Source of the DNA: Cyclobacteriaceae bacterium
GTDB taxonomy: Bacteria > Bacteroidota > Bacteroidia > Cytophagales > Cyclobacteriaceae
Reading direction: 5' to 3'
Assembly: GCA_019638355.1 (NCBI GenBank)
Contig: JAHBTY010000006.1
Span: 248,001 to 312,000 of the forward strand
DNA length: 64,000 nucleotides
Shown here piece after piece: positions 9,221-16,270 of the stretch. The notes below the pieces were generated by a model. It did no database searches. It saw nothing but the letters and a program-made list of their open reading frames with translations, and was not told where the DNA came from. Numbering within the stretch: position 1 is the stretch's first letter; the number at the start of each line of letters is the position of its first letter. Position numbers and translations under genes: made by a program.

Positions 9221-11083
9221 ATGCGTCTCGTTCTGATTATTTACTTGCTTCAGACTGGAACCGTGGGTTTTACACAAACCAAAGAGGATAGTTTGTACAC
9301 TGTTATCCGGATGCAAAAAAAAGATACAACTGAACTAAAGATTTTGTTAGAACTAGGCGACCTACAAGATGACTATGATAAAGCCATTAAATATTATCGC
9401 CAGGCATTGGCGTTAAGTTTGTTCTTGCAGAACAAAAAATCAGAACTCCTGTGTACAGTAAAACTTCTGAAATTAAATCGTGAGTACAATCGGACTGACT
9501 CAGCATTTCAGTATGGAACCAGAGCAACCAGGTTGGCCAACAATTTGAATGATCATAACGTACTTGCTGAAATTCACCTGGAGGTAGGAAACGTTTATTT
9601 AACCACCTATAGTTACATTCATGCACTTACCGAGTTTATTGAAGCTGCTAAAATCCTCGATAGTCTCAATAATAGCCCACGCGATAAGATGACGGCTTAT
9701 GCAAACATTGGAAATGTACAGTTTCAGCTAGGTAATTACGATAAAGCAATAGATTACACAGAACGTGGTTTACAAATTGCAAAAGAAATTAACTATGATT
9801 TAGGGGTAGCCTACTGTTACAAAACAAAGGGACGAATTTACCGCAAGCAAGAAAAATTTGACTCAGCATCTGGTGCGTATGAAGAGGCACTCAAAATCTA
9901 TACGTTGCTCAACAATCAATACCAAACATGCGAGGTTCTTCTAAGTCTTGGTAACTTATACTTTGACATGAAGCTATTTAGCAAGGCTATGAAAGAATAT
10001 GAAGAGTCGCTCTCGATCGCCAAAAAAAACGATAATGGATTAGCCGTGTACTGCTATGCTGCAATTGGATCTACCTTATCTGAACTTCAGAAATATCCGC
10101 AGGCTATTGCATATTTCGATTCAACCTTACTGCTGGCTGCAGGTAAAAATCCATACCTGGAGATGGATAGCCATATAAACCTTGCAACCATTACGGAAAG
10201 ACTGGGTAATCACAAGCAATCACTCTTTCACTTTAAGCGGTATGCTGCCCTGAGCGACAGTTTAAATACAGCGGAGAACAGAACCGTTGCCGAAGAAATG
10301 GAAGCGAAGTATCAAAACACTGCTAAGCAAAATGAAATAGAATTATTAAAGAAAGATCAAGAATTACTGGCACAACGCCAGAAAGCCAACACGGTACTGA
10401 TTATCCTCATCCTCTTTTCTATAACTATTATCAGCGCACTGCTCATCAACCGCTACCGCGTGTTGAATCGAATCAAACGTCAGGCTGAATTGGAGAACAT
10501 GCGCCAGAATATTGCCCGCGATCTGCACGATGACATTGGCTCTACACTTTCCAGCATTAATATCATGAGTAAACTAGCCATGCAACAAAACGATAACACG
10601 GGCCATCTTCAAAAAATTTCTACCTACTCCAGCCGCATGATGGAAACCATGAGTGATATGGTTTGGTCTATTAATCCGGTTAATGATTCTGTAGCGCAAA
10701 TGCTGGCTAAGATGAAAGAGTTTGCGGGCGAAATACTGGAACCCAAAAACATTCAGTATGAGTTTGTTTATGATAACTCTTTAAATGAAATCCGGTTGGA
10801 TGTAGAAAAACGTAAAAGTCTCTTTCTGATTTTTAAAGAAGCCATTAACAACATTGCCAAATACAGCGAAGCAACCCAGGTATTTATCCGGTTGAATAAT
10901 GTTACCGGCATTCTGCACATGCAAGTACAAGACAATGGCAACGGTTTCGATGCCAGCGCTAACACCACCGGCAATGGATTAAAAAATATGGCAGCGCGGG
11001 CCCAGGCTATAAAGGGTAAGTGGACACAACTAACAGAACCTGGCAAAGGCACCTCTATCTGTGTTGAAATACCCATCACATGA
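9221..11083 (+). CDS. TPR-repeat sensor histidine kinase (HisKA_3 type)
   Basis: 620 residues. An N-terminal signal-like helix is followed by a periplasmic TPR solenoid (residues about 50-350; for example the repeated AYANIGNVQFQLGNYDKAIDY pattern), a short coiled coil, and one membrane helix (about 393-412). The cytosolic part has the HisKA_3 phospho-acceptor motif ARDLHDDIGSTLSSINIMS with His436, then a HATPase domain with EAINNIAKYS (N box), DNGNGFD and GNGLKNM. It should autophosphorylate and pass phosphate to the NarL-type regulator 46 bp downstream. It is a clear paralogue of the kinase at 27528. The stimulus is unknown; TPR ectodomains suggest a protein or peptide ligand (inference). 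Confidence 0.93.
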   Translation: MRLVLIIYLLQTGTVGFTQTKEDSLYTVIRMQKKDTTELKILLELGDLQDDYDKAIKYYRQALALSLFLQNKKSELLCTVKLLKLNREYNRTDSAFQYGTRATRLANNLNDHNVLAEIHLEVGNVYLTTYSYIHALTEFIEAAKILDSLNNSPRDKMTAYANIGNVQFQLGNYDKAIDYTERGLQIAKEINYDLGVAYCYKTKGRIYRKQEKFDSASGAYEEALKIYTLLNNQYQTCEVLLSLGNLYFDMKLFSKAMKEYEESLSIAKKNDNGLAVYCYAAIGSTLSELQKYPQAIAYFDSTLLLAAGKNPYLEMDSHINLATITERLGNHKQSLFHFKRYAALSDSLNTAENRTVAEEMEAKYQNTAKQNEIELLKKDQELLAQRQKANTVLIILILFSITIISALLINRYRVLNRIKRQAELENMRQNIARDLHDDIGSTLSSINIMSKLAMQQNDNTGHLQKISTYSSRMMETMSDMVWSINPVNDSVAQMLAKMKEFAGEILEPKNIQYEFVYDNSLNEIRLDVEKRKSLFLIFKEAINNIAKYSEATQVFIRLNNVTGILHMQVQDNGNGFDASANTTGNGLKNMAARAQAIKGKWTQLTEPGKGTSICVEIPIT

Positions 11084-11124
11084 TTAGGGTATAGAAACAA
11101 AACCGGCAAATACTTTAATTTGAT
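11078..11124 (+). promoter_or_regulatory. Conserved kinase-regulator junction element, copy A
   Basis: Two blocks, ACATGATTAGGGTATAG (11078-11094) and TTTAATTTGAT (11114-11124), are separated by 19 bp and end 5 bp before the regulator ATG. The second cassette (29532-29578) has the same blocks at exactly the same spacings, while the 19 bp between them have diverged completely. The second block contains a near-match to TAnnTTTG (TTAATTTG). The arrangement resembles a promoter with an activator or -33-like site; the first six bases also encode the kinase end, so part of that conservation is coding. Confidence 0.6.
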
Positions 11125-11129
11125 GTCAG

Positions 11130-11756
11130 ATGCCCATTAACATTCTCGTATTTGAAGACAACGACTTGTTGCGCGAAAGCCTGAGCAGTCTTGTCGCACT
11201 CAACCCTGAACTTGCGTTGGTTGGTGCTTATCCACACGTGCTTCAGGTCAAAAATCAAATCCACCAACTTAAGCCCGATGTTATATTAATGGATATTGAT
11301 ATGCCTGGCCGGACCGGCATTGAAGCCGTGCGCGAAATCAGGAGCTTCAATACCAACCTTCCGGTAATCATGTTAACTGTTTTTGATGACAACATTCATG
11401 TGCTGGAGGCGATCAAGGCTGGTGCATCCGGTTACTTGTTGAAGAAACATATCTCATCTAAATTATTTGATTCGGTTAAGGAGGTATTGGAAGGTGGCGC
11501 CCCCATGAGTCCGAGTATCGCCCGCATGGTAATAAATAGCATGCAACGTCCTTCTGAAAATCTGTACGACTTAACCGTGCGCGAGCGGGAGATTCTTACT
11601 GTGTTGAGTACCGGTAACAGCTATAAAATGATTGCCGCTCAGTTTAACATCAGCATTGACACCGTACGCACGCACATTAAAAAGATCTACGAAAAATTAC
11701 AAGTGCATTCGCAGACCGAAGCAGTTAGTAAGGCTATTAATGAAAAACTGGTTTAA
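11130..11756 (+). CDS. NarL/LuxR-family response regulator
   Basis: 208 residues. Receiver domain at 1-120 with acidic pocket FEDND, phospho-acceptor Asp55 in ILMDIDMPG, Thr in MLTVFDD and Lys in YLLKKH. A LuxR-type helix-turn-helix at about 145-205 (LTVREREILTVLSTGNSYKMIA, then TVRTHIKKIYEKL) binds DNA. It is the likely partner of the kinase immediately upstream and is a close paralogue of the regulator at 29584; both end in VHSQTEAVSKAI followed by a basic tail. The last 33 bases of coding sequence recur downstream at 12584. Confidence 0.95.
   Translation: MPINILVFEDNDLLRESLSSLVALNPELALVGAYPHVLQVKNQIHQLKPDVILMDIDMPGRTGIEAVREIRSFNTNLPVIMLTVFDDNIHVLEAIKAGASGYLLKKHISSKLFDSVKEVLEGGAPMSPSIARMVINSMQRPSENLYDLTVREREILTVLSTGNSYKMIAAQFNISIDTVRTHIKKIYEKLQVHSQTEAVSKAINEKLV
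11715..11747 (+). repeat. Direct repeat, copy 1 (3' end of the regulator gene)
   Basis: 33 bp identical to 12584-12616, 869 bp away; the match runs on for three more bases with one mismatch. Here it encodes TEAVSKAINEK of the response regulator. Confidence 0.9.
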
Positions 11757-11772
11757 TGAACAAGTTAATTAT

Positions 11773-12519
11773 ATGAAAATATTTAATTTAATATTTACTT
11801 TAATCTTGGTCACCAGCTGCACCAAACCAAATAGCCAAACAGAAATAGTAAATAGTGTTCAGAGCCCAACTGATAGTTTAAATTCGGTTGAAGAATCAAT
11901 TTCTTCTGAACAACTTAGCAATGAAAGAACCGATACCGATAAAATTTCACTTGACGTATTTAATCTCACAAAATTTCCCTTTGTTACAAATAGGAACTAC
12001 GAATTGACTCTTTCACCTGATGGGAAATTTACCCTCTTGAATGAAAGCGAAAACTCCGGCACATGGCGATTGTCTGAAAATGTAATACAACTTTTTATTG
12101 ATGAAGATACCGTCTCATTTACAGTAGAGTTGTTTACCGAAGATGAGCTGGTAATGGCGACCCCACAGGAATCTGGAGGAAAGCTGTTTGGTGAGATTGA
12201 TAATGATTGGATGTATCCTATTTCGTTTAGCCGAATTGTTTTTTCGCCTCCTTATTCAGAGGAACAGATTTCTGGTGGATGGCAGGCAAGAGAAGGAGGC
12301 TGCTCATTTCAGCCGGGCGGTGCATTTAGCTTTGGAGCAGCTGATTGTAATGTAACAGGAGTTTGGGAATTTGATGGAGAATATATCGCCATCGAACTCA
12401 CACAAAAAGAATGTGGCTGGTCAGACCCATTTGATACCCGTCTTAAGGTGACCAAATTATCTCAGAAGGTAATGTTTGTCGAAAACAGTAAAGGTGAAAC
12501 TGAAAGATTTTGGAGGTAA
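11773..12519 (+). CDS. Hypothetical lipoprotein
   Basis: 248 residues from the ATG at 11773; the frame is open further upstream, but that part overlaps the regulator gene, and this start gives a proper lipoprotein signal (MKIFNLIFTLILVTSC, lipobox LVTSC). A Ser/Thr/Glu-rich linker of about 60 residues precedes a beta-rich domain. Two segments look alike: GKFTLLNESENSGTWRLSEN with VIQLFID, and GAFSFGAADCNVTGVWEFDG with YIAIEL. This suggests an internally duplicated lipocalin-like fold. I do not recognise the family. It sits 16 bp after the response regulator and between two copies of that gene's 3' end. Confidence 0.75.
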   Translation: MKIFNLIFTLILVTSCTKPNSQTEIVNSVQSPTDSLNSVEESISSEQLSNERTDTDKISLDVFNLTKFPFVTNRNYELTLSPDGKFTLLNESENSGTWRLSENVIQLFIDEDTVSFTVELFTEDELVMATPQESGGKLFGEIDNDWMYPISFSRIVFSPPYSEEQISGGWQAREGGCSFQPGGAFSFGAADCNVTGVWEFDGEYIAIELTQKECGWSDPFDTRLKVTKLSQKVMFVENSKGETERFWR

Positions 12520-12583
12520 AGTCGTCCTTAATTACTATCTGTGTCTTGTCCAGAATATTTAAGGAATTCAGACTTACACGTTA

Positions 12584-12616
12584 ACCGAAGCAGTTAGTAA
12601 GGCTATTAATGAAAAA
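12584..12616 (+). repeat. Direct repeat, copy 2 (fragment of a response-regulator 3' end)
   Basis: 33 bp identical to 11715-11747. In the regulator's frame it still reads TEAVSKAINEK, then LK and a TGA that overlaps the ATG of the next lipoprotein gene (ATGA). An in-frame stop lies 24 bp upstream, so it is only a gene fragment, probably left by duplication of a regulator-end plus lipoprotein unit. Confidence 0.85.
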
Positions 12617-12621
12617 TTGAA

Positions 12622-13386
12622 ATGAGATTAATTCCGGGTTTAATGCTACTATGTATTTTCGGATGTACAGCAAAACACTCAACCGAAACATTGGTACACG
12701 ATACGTTGAAGGTTGATTCTATTATTGTAGCTGAGGATGTTGTTGCAGAAGTGATAGAACCGCTTCCCAAACCAGAACCCATTATTGTTACCGATTCAAC
12801 TGCTAATGTGTTAAAGAATCTGGTTGATGCAAAATTTGATAGCTTATACCAACTAATCAGTGATACCAGTCTGTTTTATAAAGTTGAGTTGGAAGATTAT
12901 TATGATGAATACGAAGGACAAGATCAAAAAAAGACCATTAAATGGTACTTTAACAAATCGCTTGATCCTATTTACGTGCACTACATCTTCGAAAGTGGTT
13001 CTCTTGACCAACCTGAAATAACCGAGTATATTATTTCGAATGAGAAAATTCATGCCCTTAAAAAAGAAGCCCGGCTTTATGGTCCTGATAGTGGTCGTAA
13101 ATTCACAAAGTGGGATAAGATGAATGGCGGAATAATCCTGAATTGGTCGGAATATTGGAAAAAAGTAAAATCTATTGAGCCATTAACCGATGAGGACTTA
13201 AAAGGAATTAGCGATGAACACGATTCAAATCTGAGTTTACTTAAAACCACATTAGATAAGGAAGAACCTATTACCAGCGATGAAGAAGTTTATTCGATTG
13301 AGATTCGGGAACCTAAGCATGCTGATTTAGTTGATTACACGTATGTAACAATTCCCAAAGCTGTGTATAACAAATTACGGAAGTAA
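12622..13386 (+). CDS. Hypothetical lipoprotein
   Basis: 254 residues with a lipoprotein signal (MRLIPGLMLLCIFGC, cysteine at 15), followed by a Val/Glu/Pro-rich linker and an acidic, charged domain (EDYYDEYEGQDQKKTIKWYF). No family recognised. The ATG overlaps the stop of the duplicated regulator fragment by 4 bp, which hints that this gene was once translationally coupled to a complete regulator gene. It has no clear similarity in sequence to the other lipoprotein at 11773. Confidence 0.75.
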   Translation: MRLIPGLMLLCIFGCTAKHSTETLVHDTLKVDSIIVAEDVVAEVIEPLPKPEPIIVTDSTANVLKNLVDAKFDSLYQLISDTSLFYKVELEDYYDEYEGQDQKKTIKWYFNKSLDPIYVHYIFESGSLDQPEITEYIISNEKIHALKKEARLYGPDSGRKFTKWDKMNGGIILNWSEYWKKVKSIEPLTDEDLKGISDEHDSNLSLLKTTLDKEEPITSDEEVYSIEIREPKHADLVDYTYVTIPKAVYNKLRK

Positions 13387-13502
13387 AATAACCGCTAGCC
13401 CACACTGTCAACCAAGTCCACTATGAAATATTTATAAAGCCAAAACTTATAAAGTGATTCGAAATACTTCCGTAGCTAATATTCAAACCTAACCTCAACT
13501 TC

Positions 13503-14054
13503 ATGATCGCAACTATTATTACCCTCGTTGTCATTCTGGCACTAGCCTTTTTCTTGATCTCCATTTACAATCGCCTTGCAAAATCAAAAGTATTAACGGA
13601 AGAAGGCTGGAGTGGTATTGGCACATACTTGCAACAACGTAATGATCTTATCCCAAATCTGGTAGAAGTGGTAAAAGGTTTTGCTGGTCACGAAAACAAA
13701 ACGTTAACCGATGTAATCAAAGCCCGCAACGAATCCATCAGTGCCTTAACACCTGAAGCTCAGATGGAGGCCGCCAAACATGTAAGCCAGGCTATGCTTA
13801 ACCTGAAAGTACTTACGGAGCAATATCCACAATTGCAGGCCAATCAAAACTTTTTACAATTACAAAGTGAGCTGGGAGGTATCGAAGAAAAAATAAATCA
13901 AAGCCGCAGGTATTACAATGGCACCGTGCGCGAGTTTAATCAGTTGCGCATTGTATTTCCAAATATCATTGTCGCCAATGCACTTGGCTTCAAGGCTGCT
14001 ATTTTCTTTCAGGAAGATGAAGCCGCCAAGACTGCTCCTCAGATTAAGTTTTAA
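13503..14054 (+). CDS. lemA: LemA family protein
   Basis: 183 residues: one N-terminal membrane helix (residues about 3-24, TIITLVVILALAFFLISIYN) and then the LemA helical domain. Family motifs are EEGWSGIGTYLQQRNDLIPNL, VKGFAGHE and NQSRRYYNGTVREFN. LemA proteins are anchored at the cytoplasmic membrane; their molecular role is not settled. The gene is 11 bp upstream of a DUF2207 gene, a pairing seen widely in bacteria, so the two probably work together. Confidence 0.95.
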   Translation: MIATIITLVVILALAFFLISIYNRLAKSKVLTEEGWSGIGTYLQQRNDLIPNLVEVVKGFAGHENKTLTDVIKARNESISALTPEAQMEAAKHVSQAMLNLKVLTEQYPQLQANQNFLQLQSELGGIEEKINQSRRYYNGTVREFNQLRIVFPNIIVANALGFKAAIFFQEDEAAKTAPQIKF

Positions 14055-14065
14055 AAACAAATCGT

Positions 14066-16204
14066 ATGCGGCCAAAAATCTCCATCCTGATTTGCGCTTT
14101 GCTACTGGCTTCGGTAGTGCTACCCGCACAGGACCTTGTTTTTACAAAAGCCTCATCAAAAATATTTACCCAAGAAGAGTTACGCGCCCTTATACAGCAT
14201 TATGCCTTTCAGGCAGTTAAAGATCAAAAAGTTCCGAAGCAACTTTTTGAAACGGAGTATAAAAAACTAGAGAACCAATTTTTAACAGAAGCCCGCCCAC
14301 GCATTATGCAGGCCTTTCGGTGGGTGGAGCGTACAGGAAGTGTACTTACACAGGAAAAGCGAAATGGCATGTACAAACAAGAGTTAAGGCGGGCCGTACG
14401 CGATGTGGTGTTAACCAACCCGGCCTTCAAAAGTTTGGTAGCCGTGGATCAAACCGATCGCATAATTTCGTTTGCAAACGAAGTGAAGGTGAATAGCGAT
14501 GGTTGGCTTACCGTTACCGAACTTATTACAATTTACAATGGCAGTGGCGAACAAAGCAGAGCCTATCTGGAATTAAACCCTGGTGAACGAGCCGTAAATA
14601 ATGACATTCAGCGCGGACTGGAACGCACATTTCCTACCAACTATGTGAACGAATATGGTTTGCAAACAAAAGTACCCTTCGAGGTAATAGCCGTTTATAA
14701 AAACGAACAACCCGAAAATTTTATGGTAGCCGATTACGGTAACGGGGCTTTGCTTCGCATTGGATCAGCAGAGAAATACCTTGAAGATGGTGTGTACGAA
14801 TATAAAATCCAGTACCGAACCAACTACCAGCTAAAGTTTAACGAAAACAAAACCGAGTTATACTGGAATGTAAATGGCAATGGTTGGGTGTTTACGGCCG
14901 ATAGTGTTTGGTGTACAATTACATTTCCAACAGGCTCAAAAATTTTTGAACAAGCCTGTTATACCGGTGTACAAGGCTCAACCACAAAAAATTGCACCAG
15001 TAAAATTATTAACGATAGTACAATTTGGTTTTCTACCAACCAACGCCTGCAATCCTATGAAGGACTTACTGTGGCCGCAGCCATACAACCAGGCATCGTT
15101 TCGCAGCCCTCATATGCGGCTCTGAGTATTCAACTGCTTAAATATAATTGGGCTCTTGCTGTAATTGCATTGGTTATGAGCACGATGTTTATCATCAACC
15201 TGATCAACTGGATTAAGTTTGGCCGAGACCCGAAACAAGGCGTGATTGTTCCCGGCTTTGAGCCCCCGGTTAATTCACCTGCTGCAGCCGGATTTATTTA
15301 CAACCAGAAATTTAAAACGGAGCAATTCAGTGCCGCACTTGTGGATTTGGCCGTAAAAAAAGCCATTACCATACAAGTAAAGAAGGAAGGGAGCCTGTTG
15401 AAAAAAAATACATACCTGTTTAAAAAAGGAAGCGCTGCAGCGTCCATTAAAGCGTATGCAAAAACAGCTTACAATTGGAATCTTGAGAATCTTTATGACT
15501 TGAAAGCAGACGGAAGTTACAATCGCATGTTCGAATCGCTTCACTCCAACCTTCAACAACACCTAACAGCTAAATACCAAACCGATGGTTTAGGGGGTAA
15601 TAAAACGCAGGGATTTTTTGCACGAAACTCGGGGGCTGCCACCTGGGGTTTTACAGCCTGGTTTATAACCTTAATTTTTGCTTTTGTAACAATTGCACCA
15701 ATCGCTACCGAAACACTTACAATAAGTGCCGCAGTGTTGTTAAGTGTAGGTTTTATCACACAATTTATTTTCTACAAAATTATGCCTGCCTATAATGCGC
15801 AAGGCCGTAAATTATTAGACGCGTTACTGGGTTTTAGAATGTACCTGGCTACAGCCGAAGAAAAAAGATTTAATAAACTAAACCAGCCTGAAAGAAATCT
15901 TGAACTTTTTGAGCGCTTTTTGCCGTATGCCATTGCACTCAATTGCCAGCACGAGTGGAGCCAAAAATTTGAGGCCCTCTTAAAAAGCGCCATTGCAGAT
16001 AAATCGTACCAACCCGCCTATTACAGCAGCAACGATATGCATGAAAATGTTTCTTTCTCATCTATCAGCAATAGTTTCTCAAGCAGCTTATCCAGTACCA
16101 TTGCATCTTCTTCTACGGCCCCATCCGATTCTTCCAGTAGTGGTAGCGATGGTGGTGGAAGCTCGGGCGGAGGTGGTGGTGGCGGAGGTGGTGGCGGCTG
16201 GTAG
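14066..16204 (+). CDS. DUF2207 family membrane protein with poly-Gly tail
   Basis: 712 residues. Signal peptide (MRPKISILICALLLASVVLPAQ), then a large extracytoplasmic domain of the DUF2207 type (strands such as GWLTVTELITIYNGSGEQSR and EYKIQYRTNYQL), a membrane helix at about 362-384, a cytosolic stretch (IKFGRDPKQGVIVPGFEPP, typical of the family), a helix pair near 530-575, and a Ser-rich region ending in a run of glycines and a terminal Trp. Such Gly-rich ends are common in the DUF2207/TPM group. Function unknown; the partner is the adjacent LemA. Confidence 0.9.
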   Translation: MRPKISILICALLLASVVLPAQDLVFTKASSKIFTQEELRALIQHYAFQAVKDQKVPKQLFETEYKKLENQFLTEARPRIMQAFRWVERTGSVLTQEKRNGMYKQELRRAVRDVVLTNPAFKSLVAVDQTDRIISFANEVKVNSDGWLTVTELITIYNGSGEQSRAYLELNPGERAVNNDIQRGLERTFPTNYVNEYGLQTKVPFEVIAVYKNEQPENFMVADYGNGALLRIGSAEKYLEDGVYEYKIQYRTNYQLKFNENKTELYWNVNGNGWVFTADSVWCTITFPTGSKIFEQACYTGVQGSTTKNCTSKIINDSTIWFSTNQRLQSYEGLTVAAAIQPGIVSQPSYAALSIQLLKYNWALAVIALVMSTMFIINLINWIKFGRDPKQGVIVPGFEPPVNSPAAAGFIYNQKFKTEQFSAALVDLAVKKAITIQVKKEGSLLKKNTYLFKKGSAAASIKAYAKTAYNWNLENLYDLKADGSYNRMFESLHSNLQQHLTAKYQTDGLGGNKTQGFFARNSGAATWGFTAWFITLIFAFVTIAPIATETLTISAAVLLSVGFITQFIFYKIMPAYNAQGRKLLDALLGFRMYLATAEEKRFNKLNQPERNLELFERFLPYAIALNCQHEWSQKFEALLKSAIADKSYQPAYYSSNDMHENVSFSSISNSFSSSLSSTIASSSTAPSDSSSSGSDGGGSSGGGGGGGGGGGW

Positions 16205-16270
16205 CTGTTGAAAGAATTTTGATAGTCATTCTGTTCTATTTTTACGAGTTTAGCAACCAATACAAAGTAT

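Noticed and set aside
11632..11772. Upstream extension of the first lipoprotein gene
   Set aside because: It overlaps the regulator gene and has no signal peptide; the ATG at 11773 yields a proper lipobox.
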